DNA from: Saprospiraceae bacterium | GTDB taxonomy: Bacteria > Bacteroidota > Bacteroidia > Chitinophagales > Saprospiraceae | NCBI GenBank assembly: GCA_025055285.1 | Contig: JANWXM010000005.1 | Span: forward strand, 83,619-147,618 | DNA length: 64,000 bases | Reading direction: 5' to 3' | Shown: positions 9,695-18,549 of the stretch, in pieces | How positions within the stretch are numbered: position 1 is the stretch's first letter | Layout: each line of letters begins with the position of its first letter | Translations under genes and position numbers: made by a program | Notes under the pieces: model-generated | Told to the model about the DNA's origin: nothing | The model's input: the letters and a program-made list of their open reading frames with translations, nothing else | Databases searched by the model: none

Positions 9695-10471
9695 TCACTT
9701 TAGCTTTACAACTGTAGCCACTGTTGGTTTTTTCTTATTTTGTTCCTCGTCCATAGGCTTAAGCAAGATAGTTACACTTTGTCTATCTTGTGAAAGCTCT
9801 GAAAGCGGGTTTGACGACTTTTTCACTTTAGCATCGGGAAAGCGATACACTTGTTTGTAGGTCATCTCAGAGAATAAGGCCTTGACCATGTCCATGTTTC
9901 CCTCTTCGCTATTCTCTTCGACCTCTGCTATCGACTTTTTAAACTGCTCGCCGATATTCGCTGCGTTTAAGCGCTCAAAACTCCCTCCCTTGTATCGAAA
10001 TGTTTCCTCTACCCTAGAGTCGTATTTTTCTCGGTTTATAATGCGAATGGCTTTATTCAAGGCTTCTATGTTTGCAAAATCGAAGGAATAGCCAAAAATA
10101 TAGGCGCTCGTATCGTTAATTTCTTTAATGTTGGATAATCCCGACACTCGCTTTAGGGAAGTAGCAATAGAGCTAATTTCCACACCGAGTTGTGATACTG
10201 CTCCTTCGTCGTCCATTTCTTCAGCTTCCTCTTCCTCATCCGTTTGGGCAGCCTCTTCCTCTACATTCTCTTCTGTTTTCTCATTCATACCCATGCTCTT
10301 TATTGCTTCCATTATCGTTTTCACCTCTCTCATGTCAATCGTCATCTTGTATGAACCTGACCCGTCTTTCTTAACGGTAACCTCCTCCACGATGTGGAGG
10401 CAACTGGCAAACAAGAAGGAAATTACACCGAGGATTAGTCCACTCAGTAGCCTTTCAGTCAAATTTTTCAT
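9695..10471 (-). CDS. Predicted lipoprotein of unknown function
   Basis: A 258-residue protein with a lipoprotein signal peptide: basic N-terminus, hydrophobic stretch and lipobox LFASC with the acylated cysteine at residue 24. The mature part is rich in charged residues, with a very acidic patch at about residues 65-95 (runs of Glu and Asp, e.g. NVEEEAAQTDEEEEAEEMDD), probably disordered, followed by a more folded region that includes SYKMTIDM-like and YIFGYSFDFAN strands. It is probably tethered to the outer membrane, facing the periplasm. I do not recognise the family. It lies 38 bp downstream of the VPS10-type gene and may be cotranscribed with it. Confidence 0.75.
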   Translation of the reverse strand: MKNLTERLLSGLILGVISFLFASCLHIVEEVTVKKDGSGSYKMTIDMREVKTIMEAIKSMGMNEKTEENVEEEAAQTDEEEEAEEMDDEGAVSQLGVEISSIATSLKRVSGLSNIKEINDTSAYIFGYSFDFANIEALNKAIRIINREKYDSRVEETFRYKGGSFERLNAANIGEQFKKSIAEVEENSEEGNMDMVKALFSEMTYKQVYRFPDAKVKKSSNPLSELSQDRQSVTILLKPMDEEQNKKKPTVATVVKLK

Positions 10472-10509
10472 CGTAACAGGAAATATTTTTGATGTTAATA
10501 AAGTTAGCC

Positions 10510-13419
10510 TTATTCTATAATAAAATTAACGGTCGAAGAACTTCCGTCCTTCTGCATTTCAAACAAATAACTTCCTTTTTGGAGGTAAAATTTTCCCGTG
10601 TCTGCTTTTGCTAGTTCAATAGTCTTTTTCGCGTGTTTTTGTGCCTCTTGCAAGGCCTTCTGATAACGTTTCACCGCAGCCTCTTGAACATCCAAAGTAT
10701 AAGTAAGGCTATTTAAGCCCGCCCTACAATTCAATTGACCACTATTGAGAGAAATTCCATCTTTTGTTTTCACCGTCCAGGAGACCTTTCCCGCTGTAGC
10801 AACATAGAATGTAACAGGCAGTTCAGGGTCTTTCAGTTCACGCCAAGGCTGCTTTTTGCCCCAGCCTTCCTGATACTTAATTTTTGGCATTTCGAAGACG
10901 TGAATAGTTTTAGCGAGCACATCCGGGGTAAGTTGCTGAATATGCGCGATGTTCACGCGGTAGAGCGACCGTCCGTGAGTACCAAGAATAAGTTCGCGTG
11001 CGCGTTTCTGAATAGCAATATCGTGTACAGGTGCCGTAGGAAAATCGGGACAGAGCGCATGAAAAGTTTTACCTCTGTCTACAGATACGTATGCGCCTGC
11101 GTCTGTACCTACGTACAGAACGTTCGGATTTTCAGGATCTTCTCTTACAACGTTGATGGGCTCTAGAGGCAAATCGGTGCCGAGGCGTTCCCAAGTGGCG
11201 CCGTAGTTTTCCGATACATACAGATACGGAGTAAAGTCATCCCATCGGTAGCCATTTAGGCTAACATAGACGCGACTTTTCTGATGCGCAGAAGCAACTA
11301 CACGCGATACCCACAGGTTAGGAGGTAAGGAGTCAGAAATGCGCGTCCAGGTATCTCCTCCATCTCGTGTTACGTGAAGGAGGCCATCATCAGAACCTAC
11401 GTAAAGGAGACCAAATTTTAGCGGGCTTTCGCTAATGGTAGTCAAAGTCCCATAAGGAACATTTCCTACTCGTCCGCCTCGGGTTAAATCTTCAGAGATG
11501 GCCTCCCAGTCATCGCCTCGATTAAAGGAGCGATAAAGTTTATGGGCACCTAAGTACAGAACATCAGGCTGATGTACACTCAGATGGATGGGAGTTTGCC
11601 AGTTAAAACGCGGGGGTCGTTCACCCAAATCGTGTTTGGGAGTGATAGCCTTTCGTTTGCCTGTCTTCTGTTCGATGCGGAAATAATTGCCGAACTGATA
11701 ACCGGTGTAAATAATGTCGTTGGTACGCGGGTCAATCGCAACCTGCATTCCATCGCCGCCCAATAGGCTTTGATACGGGTATTGGCCAGTTTGATGCCAG
11801 CTAGTAGATGCCTGATACGTTGATGGACCCACCCAGACACCATTGTCCTGGGTGCCGCCATAAACGCGGTAAGGCTGGGCATCATCTACTGCTACAGCAT
11901 AAAACTGGCCTACTGGAGGTTGGTTACACTTGATCCAGGATTCACCGTCGTCCCAAGAGATGTTGAGGCCGCCATCATTGCCGTTGACAAGATGACCTGG
12001 GCGACTAGGGTTGACCCAAAGAGCGTGATGGTCCACATGGACGTTGTCGCCGTTAATGCTACGCCAAGTACGGCCGCCGTCGTCGCTGCGAATTAGATAA
12101 AATCCCAACAAGTAAACCTTATCAGCATCGTTGGGTTGACAGCGAATGTTGGAAAAGTAATAGCCGTAGGAAAAGTTCATTTGCTCTAACGGCTCGTCAT
12201 GGGTGCGCTTCCAGGTGCGACCACCATCCTCGCTGCGATAAACTTCCGCACCGATATAATCTACCTCAAACAGCTGTGCGTTGGCATCTTCTAGGTACTC
12301 TACTAGAGTTTGAGGTGTAATTTGACCTTTTTGGACCAATTCTTTGATCTTTTTTGCAGAGTACTTCTCAGGAAAGCGATTCTCTCTCAAAAAGGTATCT
12401 ATTTGCTCGTCTGCCAACTGGAGAAAAGCTGCAACGCTCATCGTTCGCAGTTTTTCTTTCGTTAACGCATCTGTTGGAGGCTTTTCCTTCTTAGGTTTTG
12501 GGTTTTGATTGTCTACGCAAGCATACAGGATAGTCTTACCGTCTTTTAGGCCTGCACAAAGGCCAATGCGACCCGTATTCGCTCCAGATGGAAAACCACT
12601 TCCAGGTACGGTAAGTTTCCCCCATGTCGCTCCGCCATCAACGCTTTTCCAGATAGCAGAACCTTCACCTGCACCAACAAAATTCCAAGCACGTCGCTCG
12701 CGTTGCCAAGTGGCGGCGTAAATGACATTCGGATTTTGTGGGTCCAGGCATAAGTCAATAGCACCTGTATTTTCATCTATAAAAAGCGTCCGCTGCCAGG
12801 TACGTCCGCCATCAATACTTCGATACACCCCGCGCTCAGGATTTGGCGAATATAAATGCCCTACTACAGCAACCCACAAAGTGCTTGGATCCTTGGGATG
12901 GAGTAAAATACGGCCAATATGATGGCTCTCGGGCAAGCCTCGCCATTCCCATGTCTTGCCGTTATCGCTGCTGTAGTAAATTCCCGTGCCTGCATAGGAT
13001 GAACGGCTGCTGTTACTCTCTCCTGTGCCTACCCAGATGATACGGCGTTGCCAGTCTACGGCAATATCGCCAATAGTCATCGTGGCCTCTTGGTCGAAAA
13101 TAGGTTTAAACGTTGTTCCATTATTTGTTGAGTGCCATACGCCTCCAGAGGCATAAGCAACGTAAATTTCCGTAGGATCGGCTGGATTGACCTCCACGTC
13201 GGTAACTCGGCAAGAAAACACAGAGGGCCCTATGCTCGTAGCGCGAACACTACCCATAATTGTATTTTCTTTCATAAAGCGATGTCGCTCAAAGCCTTTT
13301 AACCGCTCCTCTGCTGGAGTTGGCTTTTGAGCTGTGCACAAAAAGGAGATGAAAACCACTCCTATGAGGACGACACACCTCTTCAGAGGTACTCCTTCGA
13401 ACATGCTTGAGTATCGCAT
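10510..13419 (-). CDS. Secreted VPS10/BNR-type beta-propeller protein
   Basis: A 969-residue exported protein with an N-terminal signal sequence (VVLIGVVFISFLCTAQ, cleavage near residue 31). The body is made of sortilin-like/BNR Asp-box repeats, visible many times as S-x-D-x-G-x-T-W: YYSSDNGKTWEW, YRSIDGGRTWQR, WKSVDGGATWGK, YRSEDGGRTWKR, HVTRDGGDTWTR, YVSENYGATWER. Related Bacteroidota proteins of about 1000 residues are annotated as VPS10-domain or glycosyl hydrolase-like; no glycosidase active site is evident, so an enzymatic role should not be assumed. A charged helical insertion near residues 320-385 interrupts the propeller, and the extreme C-terminus looks like a beta-sandwich. A second ATG six codons in is an alternative start. 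Confidence 0.85.
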   Translation of the reverse strand: MRYSSMFEGVPLKRCVVLIGVVFISFLCTAQKPTPAEERLKGFERHRFMKENTIMGSVRATSIGPSVFSCRVTDVEVNPADPTEIYVAYASGGVWHSTNNGTTFKPIFDQEATMTIGDIAVDWQRRIIWVGTGESNSSRSSYAGTGIYYSSDNGKTWEWRGLPESHHIGRILLHPKDPSTLWVAVVGHLYSPNPERGVYRSIDGGRTWQRTLFIDENTGAIDLCLDPQNPNVIYAATWQRERRAWNFVGAGEGSAIWKSVDGGATWGKLTVPGSGFPSGANTGRIGLCAGLKDGKTILYACVDNQNPKPKKEKPPTDALTKEKLRTMSVAAFLQLADEQIDTFLRENRFPEKYSAKKIKELVQKGQITPQTLVEYLEDANAQLFEVDYIGAEVYRSEDGGRTWKRTHDEPLEQMNFSYGYYFSNIRCQPNDADKVYLLGFYLIRSDDGGRTWRSINGDNVHVDHHALWVNPSRPGHLVNGNDGGLNISWDDGESWIKCNQPPVGQFYAVAVDDAQPYRVYGGTQDNGVWVGPSTYQASTSWHQTGQYPYQSLLGGDGMQVAIDPRTNDIIYTGYQFGNYFRIEQKTGKRKAITPKHDLGERPPRFNWQTPIHLSVHQPDVLYLGAHKLYRSFNRGDDWEAISEDLTRGGRVGNVPYGTLTTISESPLKFGLLYVGSDDGLLHVTRDGGDTWTRISDSLPPNLWVSRVVASAHQKSRVYVSLNGYRWDDFTPYLYVSENYGATWERLGTDLPLEPINVVREDPENPNVLYVGTDAGAYVSVDRGKTFHALCPDFPTAPVHDIAIQKRARELILGTHGRSLYRVNIAHIQQLTPDVLAKTIHVFEMPKIKYQEGWGKKQPWRELKDPELPVTFYVATAGKVSWTVKTKDGISLNSGQLNCRAGLNSLTYTLDVQEAAVKRYQKALQEAQKHAKKTIELAKADTGKFYLQKGSYLFEMQKDGSSSTVNFIIE

Positions 13420-13506
13420 ATGCCGATTTACGCGCGGTTACAAATACGAGTGCGAAGATAGAACAACAAAAACCGGCAGAAGGAGTTGAGCACCAGAAGA
13501 AGTGTT

Positions 13507-14139
13507 TCAGTTGCTGAGAAAAGAGCGCATGAGTTCTGCCATATCTGTCTCTGGGGTTTTTAGAATACCTCGAATACCCAACGCCTCTGCAGCTCGAACA
13601 TTAACTTCTTGGTCATCAATGAAGACGGTTTCCTTTGGATCAAGCCCAGCATCCTTGAGTACATGCAGATAAATGCGTTCATCGGGTTTGCGCAAACCTA
13701 TCTCATAGGAGTAATAAACAGCGTCAAAGTAGCGTTGGCGAAAATCTTTCAACTGATGTTTCTCCATCATGTAATTGTCTATCCATTGGGCATGCAGTTC
13801 GTTGATGTTGCTGAGGAGAAATACGCGGTACTGTTTTCTTAGTTGCTCTAAGAGTAGGAAATATTCTCTGGGCATGCCGATGAAAATAGCTTGCCAAGCG
13901 TGCAACACCTCGCCCTCAGATAAGGGCGGTTCAATTACATGCCGCATTTTCTCGATAAAAGTTGCCGTGGAAAGCATCCCCGTTTCATAGCGTTGGAATA
14001 CCTCTTCAGTCGACAATTTTGTGCGTGCCGCTTCGAAGCGGTCGCCTAGCAGTTGGCGCAGATACCGTTCCGTGGCACCTAAATCCAAGTCGAACAAGAC
14101 GTTCCCAAAATCAAAAATAATGTTCTGGAAATGAGGCAT
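13507..14139 (-). CDS. HAD-superfamily hydrolase (YihX-like phosphatase)
   Basis: A 210-residue cytoplasmic protein of the HAD subfamily IA. Motif I is IIFDFGNVLFDLD with the nucleophile D10; motif II is the Ser/Asn of VFLLSNINELH; the lysine of motif III is in GLRKPDERIY; motif IV is TVFIDDQEVNVRAAEALG. The DFGNVL form instead of DxDGTL is typical of the YihX group of sugar-phosphate phosphatases such as alpha-glucose-1-phosphatase. The exact substrate is not predictable. It is the first gene of the leftward run and has a 400-bp gene-free region upstream. Confidence 0.88.
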   Translation of the reverse strand: MPHFQNIIFDFGNVLFDLDLGATERYLRQLLGDRFEAARTKLSTEEVFQRYETGMLSTATFIEKMRHVIEPPLSEGEVLHAWQAIFIGMPREYFLLLEQLRKQYRVFLLSNINELHAQWIDNYMMEKHQLKDFRQRYFDAVYYSYEIGLRKPDERIYLHVLKDAGLDPKETVFIDDQEVNVRAAEALGIRGILKTPETDMAELMRSFLSN

Positions 14140-14539
14140 GACTTAGCAAATTTTCTCGAGCAAATATCCACTGCTGCTTAGAAGTAGCAGATTAAGATTT
14201 TGTAGAGGACAATCGTCCTGTCCGATAGACGATCATATGTCAATTCAGGTAGGGTGCAAGTAGGCTGTTCTGTCTTACTTTGCCTTTTTCTCTGATGCAT
14301 CGGAAAATCTCTCGAAGATGGGAATACTCGCTAAATAGGTTGAGCTTCATCAACTTGTTTGGTCTTTAATAGTTTGCGTTTTAAATGTGAACAAATGGGC
14401 AAGGCTCTAGACATAAAAATTTATGGTTCCAGTAAAAAATCAGCGCGAGAAAATTTGCTTGCAATTCGTCTCGAATGAGACTTACGGATATTTGCGGAAG
14501 TTTCCTTTAGTATAGCCCGAATAAACTACCATCTTAATT
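14140..14539. other. Gene-free divergent intergenic region
   Basis: About 400 bp between the divergent HAD phosphatase and PD40-OmpA genes. It presumably holds both promoters. I see a GATATTTG box (14487-14494), one mismatch from TAnnTTTG, 45 bp before the PD40-OmpA start, and two short inverted repeats (AGGAC-AATC-GTCCT near 14207 and GTCTC-GAAT-GAGAC near 14468). There is no convincing open reading frame or RNA gene. Confidence 0.5.
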
Positions 14540-16171
14540 ATGAAACCTGTGTTTGTCTTGTTATTCATTTTCACTCTTTTGCTGTCTTCATTCACGTGGG
14601 CACAGCCCTCCCATGAACTTATCTTGGAAAAACTCCCTGAATTCATTAACTCTTCCTATCCAGAGATCACGCCGGTTCTTAGCCGCGACGGCCGAACGCT
14701 TTTCTTTACCCGCGTAGCTTATCCAGAGTTTTGCCGCTACCTCTTTTTGGACAGCATTGACCTGCACGAAAAGTTTCCGCCAGAGCGCTATGAGCGCATT
14801 TTGCGTAACATTTACTCCGAATTAGAAAAAAAGCCCATAACTAACCCGGTAAATTCTAGCTTCAACCAGGACGTTTGGATAGCAGAGGCAGATACTTCCT
14901 TTTCCTTTTATTTTCTTCAGCACCCAGGCCCGCCGCTAAATAACGCCCTGCCCAACAGCATTGCATGTATTACGCCTGATCCGAATGCTTTTTATTGCAT
15001 CAACCAATTTTCGCCAAAAGGCGATATGATGCGTGGCTTTTCCATCATCCGGCGTGCCGACAGTTTATGGCATTTTCCTGAGCCCGTAGATATCGCAGAA
15101 TATTACACCCTTACCTCCGAGGTTAACCTTACTATGAGTTTCGATGGAAAAGTGCTCATTCTATCAGCAACACGCCACGACTCAAGAGATATGGACTTGT
15201 ACGTTTGCTTCAAAGAGGGAACAAACAAATGGAGCGCGCCGCGCAACTTAGGTCCGACAGTCAATAGCCGTTACCGCGAGACCACGCCTTTTCTAGCTGA
15301 AGATAATCGCACACTCTTTTTCTCCTCCAACCGCTGGGAGAGCATGGGAGGAAACGACATCTTCATGAGTAGGCGCCTAGACGATAGTTGGCAGAAATGG
15401 ACAGAGCCGCAACGCGTAGTAGAGCCCATCAACTCGCGAGCAGACGATAGCCAACCATACTTTAATATGACCTCTGGCTATCTTTACTTTACCTCCACGC
15501 GAGATGGCAGTAGTGACATTTTTCGCGTACGTATTGCTCCTCCGCAACCAACGGAACTTACTCTACAAGGCCGCATCTTGCATCGAAAGACGTATCAACC
15601 GGTTTTAGGCGCTCGTCTTCGCTACAATGCCGAGGGTAACCCGAGTAATGTCATAATAGCTTCAGACGGCTTTTTCTCCCTAAAAATTCCGAGAGGTGTA
15701 TCTTTTATGCTTACTCCAGAAAAAACTGGCCTGGTAGGTGCGCCAACCCTTGTGCACTTTCCTTGGGACCACTATTATTTTCGAGCCTCGCAGTGGATAG
15801 ATTTATGGCTAGACTCTCTCGAGGTGGGTGGAAAGATTGAGCTAGCTCCAATTTATTTCAAGCAATCTCTGCCTATTATTTTAGAAAGTTCCTACAATGA
15901 ATTAGAGCGCCTATCAGACTTACTCCACAATAACCCAACGTTGGCAATTCGAATAGAAGGACATACAGATAACGTTGGTCGTCCCGAAGATCTCCAGCAG
16001 CTTTCCGAGCAACGTGCCCAAGCTATTCGCGATTTCCTTGTCAGTCGAGGCATTGCCGCTGAACGCATAGAGACAGTTGGTTTCGGTGCGCGCTATCCCG
16101 TCAACGACAACAGTACTGAAGAGCTGCGCGCTCAAAATCGAAGAGTGGAAATTCGCATCATCCGAATGTGA
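14540..16171 (+). CDS. PD40 propeller - CarboxypepD-like - OmpA envelope protein (PorE-like)
   Basis: A 543-residue exported protein with signal peptide (VFVLLFIFTLLLSSFTWAQ, cleavage near residue 22). Domains in order: WD40-like PD40 beta-propeller repeats (about 40-330, with DGRTLFFTR, SFDGKVLILSATR, EDNRTLFFSSNRW and TSGYLYFTSTRDGSSDIFRV), a carboxypeptidase-regulatory-like beta-sandwich (about 340-430, QGRILHRKTYQPVLGARL), and an OmpA C-terminal peptidoglycan-binding domain (about 440-543, with RIEGHTDNVG and SEQRAQAIRDFL). The order matches PorE of the type IX secretion system, but the N-terminal TPR of PorE is absent and no lipobox is seen, so this is a relative rather than proven PorE. 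It ends seven bases before a parS site. Confidence 0.88.
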   Translation: MKPVFVLLFIFTLLLSSFTWAQPSHELILEKLPEFINSSYPEITPVLSRDGRTLFFTRVAYPEFCRYLFLDSIDLHEKFPPERYERILRNIYSELEKKPITNPVNSSFNQDVWIAEADTSFSFYFLQHPGPPLNNALPNSIACITPDPNAFYCINQFSPKGDMMRGFSIIRRADSLWHFPEPVDIAEYYTLTSEVNLTMSFDGKVLILSATRHDSRDMDLYVCFKEGTNKWSAPRNLGPTVNSRYRETTPFLAEDNRTLFFSSNRWESMGGNDIFMSRRLDDSWQKWTEPQRVVEPINSRADDSQPYFNMTSGYLYFTSTRDGSSDIFRVRIAPPQPTELTLQGRILHRKTYQPVLGARLRYNAEGNPSNVIIASDGFFSLKIPRGVSFMLTPEKTGLVGAPTLVHFPWDHYYFRASQWIDLWLDSLEVGGKIELAPIYFKQSLPIILESSYNELERLSDLLHNNPTLAIRIEGHTDNVGRPEDLQQLSEQRAQAIRDFLVSRGIAAERIETVGFGARYPVNDNSTEELRAQNRRVEIRIIRM

Positions 16172-16177
16172 CTAACG

Positions 16178-16193
16178 TGTTCCACGTGGAACA
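16178..16193. other. parS: parS centromere site 1 (ParB binding)
   Basis: A perfect 16-bp palindrome TGTTCCACGTGGAACA in the 45-bp gap before thrC. It matches the conserved ParB-binding parS element (consensus TGTTNCACGTGAAACA, with the fully symmetric GTTCCACGTGGAAC form used in several phyla). A second copy lies 990 bp away inside thrC. parS sites cluster near the replication origin and nucleate the ParB/SMC partition complex. Confidence 0.85.
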
Positions 16194-16216
16194 TCTCCTG
16201 AAAATACTTTCCCTGT

Positions 16217-17530
16217 ATGGAACTCTACAGCACAAATAACCCTCATCTACGCGTAACTTTTCGGGAGGCTGTATTCCAAGGTCTTCCGCCCGATAATGGT
16301 CTCTTTATGCCGGTTTACCTTCCGCGAATGCCTCAAGCATTCATTGAACAACTTTATTGTCTAGACTTTGAGGAAATTGCTTTCCAACTAACCATGACAC
16401 TTGTGGGCGACGAGATCCCGGAAAAATCGCTTCGAACCATTCTTCACCAGACCCTAACTTTTCCAGCACCTGTTGTCCAATTAAACGATAAAACCGGCAT
16501 TTTGGAGTTGTTCCATGGGCCTTCACTGGCTTTTAAAGACTTTGGCGCTCGCTTTATGGCACAGGTCATGGCCTACTTCCAACAAGACGCTTCTGATGAA
16601 CTGATCATTCTCGTGGCTACTTCCGGTGATACAGGAGGGGCCGTAGCAGCTGGCTTCTATCAAACACCGGGCATTCGCGTCGTTATCCTTTATCCCTCTG
16701 GAAAGGTCAGCCCGCTTCAAGAAAAACAGCTCACTGCACTTGAACACAACATAACTGCCGTTGAAATAGAAGGAACCTTCGACGATTGCCAAGCTCTCGT
16801 TAAAAAAGCTTTTTTAGACAAACAACTGCGGCAAAAACTGCGATTGAGCTCGGCCAACAGTATCAACATTGCTCGTCTACTGCCTCAAATCTTCTACTAC
16901 TGGGAGGCATACAAGCAGGTTCAGCACCTCAAACAACCTATTGTTTTTTCCGTTCCCTCCGGAAATTTTGGCAACCTGACTGCAGGGCTCATTGCTCAAC
17001 AAATGGGATTGCCCGCTCATCATTTCATTGCTGCTACAAACGTCAACGACACCGTGCCCGTATACTTAAAATGCGGACATTTCGAACCTAAACCCTCCGT
17101 TCGAACAATCTCGAACGCTATGGACGTTGGCAATCCCTCCAACTTCGCTCGAATGCTTCGGTTATATGGTTCCACGTGGAACATTATGCGTTCCTATGTC
17201 TCTGGGTTTGCCTTTACAGATGCGCAAACACGAGCCTGTATGAAAGAGACATTCGAGAAATATCAATATATGCTCGACCCACACACTGCTATAGGTTACT
17301 TAGGCTGGAAAACTTATCAGGAACAAACCTCTTCTTCCGCCTTTGGCATCGTGTTGGGTACAGCACACCCCGCTAAATTTCAACAAACGGTAGAGGAGAT
17401 TCTCCAATGCCCTATCCCTCTGCCTCCAGCACTTAAACAGTTGCTCGACCGCCCTAAACACGCCATCCAAATGCCAGCAAACTACTCGACATTCCGTAAA
17501 TGGCTGCTCGACTTTGGAGAAAAAAGGTAA
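16217..17530 (+). CDS. thrC: Threonine synthase
   Basis: A 437-residue PLP enzyme that converts O-phosphohomoserine to threonine. The N-terminus (MELYSTNNPHLRVTFREAVFQG) and the PLP lysine K107 in PSLAFKDFGARF identify the bacterial threonine synthase branch; the phosphate-cradling loop ATSGDTGGAVA and the late NAMDVGNPSNFAR and GTAHPAKF motifs are also present. The enzyme is complete. Upstream homoserine dehydrogenase and kinase genes are absent, so it is not in a thrABC operon here. Its coding sequence contains a second parS palindrome (17168-17183) read as G-S-T-W-N, showing that the segregation site is embedded in an ordinary gene. Confidence 0.95.
   Translation: MELYSTNNPHLRVTFREAVFQGLPPDNGLFMPVYLPRMPQAFIEQLYCLDFEEIAFQLTMTLVGDEIPEKSLRTILHQTLTFPAPVVQLNDKTGILELFHGPSLAFKDFGARFMAQVMAYFQQDASDELIILVATSGDTGGAVAAGFYQTPGIRVVILYPSGKVSPLQEKQLTALEHNITAVEIEGTFDDCQALVKKAFLDKQLRQKLRLSSANSINIARLLPQIFYYWEAYKQVQHLKQPIVFSVPSGNFGNLTAGLIAQQMGLPAHHFIAATNVNDTVPVYLKCGHFEPKPSVRTISNAMDVGNPSNFARMLRLYGSTWNIMRSYVSGFAFTDAQTRACMKETFEKYQYMLDPHTAIGYLGWKTYQEQTSSSAFGIVLGTAHPAKFQQTVEEILQCPIPLPPALKQLLDRPKHAIQMPANYSTFRKWLLDFGEKR
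17168..17183. other. parS: parS centromere site 2 inside thrC
   Basis: GGTTCCACGTGGAACA, with the 14-bp core GTTCCACGTGGAAC (17169-17182) identical to the first site. It lies 990 bp from site 1, centre to centre, and inside the thrC coding sequence. Two exact copies of a 14-bp palindrome within 1 kb are very unlikely by chance. Confidence 0.85.
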
Positions 17531-17548
17531 CTCTTCCTCCTCATAAGG

Positions 17549-18337
17549 CTACCTTATCGCAGAGACCGTTGACATCGCAGTGACTTCTCGTAAAAAAACG
17601 GCCAAGATGTCATTAAACTCTTCAGGTCGCTCCATCATGGGCGCATGACCACACTTATCTAAGAAATACAGACGAGAATTCTTTATCAATTCATGAAACT
17701 TCTCTGCGACAAATGGCGGCGTCACAGCATCCTGTTTTCCCCACACCAATAGCGTTGGCGCCTCAATGCGATGCAATTTGTCGGCCAGATTATGGCGAAC
17801 CGCCGATTTAGCTGTCATTACTATCCGCAAGCCCTTCGCTCGATCGTTCACAATGCCGAATACCTCATCCACTAATTCCTTTGTAGCTACAGCAGGGTCG
17901 TAAAAAGTGTCGGCCGTCTTTTTTCTAATATATTCATAATCACCGCGTTTTGGAAAGGCACTGCCAAAGGCACTTTCAAAGAGCCCTGAACTACCCGTCA
18001 AAGTAATGGAGGCAACGCGTTCCGGATGTTCCAACGCGTACAACAAAGCAATATGCCCACCTAGGGAATTGCCTAATAAGTGAACTTTCTGAAATCCCTT
18101 GTATTCTACAAAACGCGTCACAAAGTCAACCAATCCCTTCACCGAAACCTCTAAGATGGGCATATCATATATGGGCAGCATCGGTATAACGACGCGATAC
18201 TCCCCTGCGAAGCGCTTAAACAAAGCCTCAAAATTGCTCAGAGCTCCAAAAAGTCCGTGCAACAGCAGCAGGACCTCGCCCTTTCCATTCGACTCGATGT
18301 ACTTAAAGCCGTTTTCCTCTTTGATAGGAACGTTCAT
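17549..18337 (-). CDS. Alpha/beta hydrolase
   Basis: A 262-residue soluble hydrolase. It has the oxyanion-hole motif LLLLHGLFG (about residue 27), the nucleophile elbow LLGNSLGGHIA with S91, the acid in LLVWGKQDAVTPP and the catalytic His in DKCGHAPMMERPEEF. This is the MhpC/esterase type of the fold. The substrate is unknown. It is convergent with thrC (18 bp apart) and has a promoter-like box at 18370-18377. Cytoplasmic, with no signal peptide. Confidence 0.85.
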   Translation of the reverse strand: MNVPIKEENGFKYIESNGKGEVLLLLHGLFGALSNFEALFKRFAGEYRVVIPMLPIYDMPILEVSVKGLVDFVTRFVEYKGFQKVHLLGNSLGGHIALLYALEHPERVASITLTGSSGLFESAFGSAFPKRGDYEYIRKKTADTFYDPAVATKELVDEVFGIVNDRAKGLRIVMTAKSAVRHNLADKLHRIEAPTLLVWGKQDAVTPPFVAEKFHELIKNSRLYFLDKCGHAPMMERPEEFNDILAVFLREVTAMSTVSAIR

Positions 18338-18369
18338 TGGTAGCGTCTAAACTGAAGAGAACCGCCGAG

Positions 18370-18377
18370 CAAAAATA
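18370..18377 (-). promoter_or_regulatory. Candidate -7 box for the alpha/beta hydrolase
   Basis: On the minus strand this reads TATTTTTG, matching TAnnTTTG, 33 bp before the hydrolase start. A TTGG near 18393-18396 could be a weak -33 element. Confidence 0.35.
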
Positions 18378-18549
18378 AGGTTAAATTTAGTGGCCAATAC
18401 ACTGTAGCATTTTTCTGGGTGTTAAACCTTATTGTGTTCTCCAAATGCAGCACAGAGATTCCTTTCTACCCACACGTCAGTACAGGAGACCTTCTTTCCT
18501 CCTCGCAGGCTTTAAAGACAGTAATTAACATTTCCGAAGAAAAACTACG

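Noticed and set aside
10735..11166. A 143-codon + strand frame opposite the VPS10-type gene
   Set aside because: It is a shadow of the strongly supported minus-strand gene, with a Cys- and Arg-rich nonsense composition.
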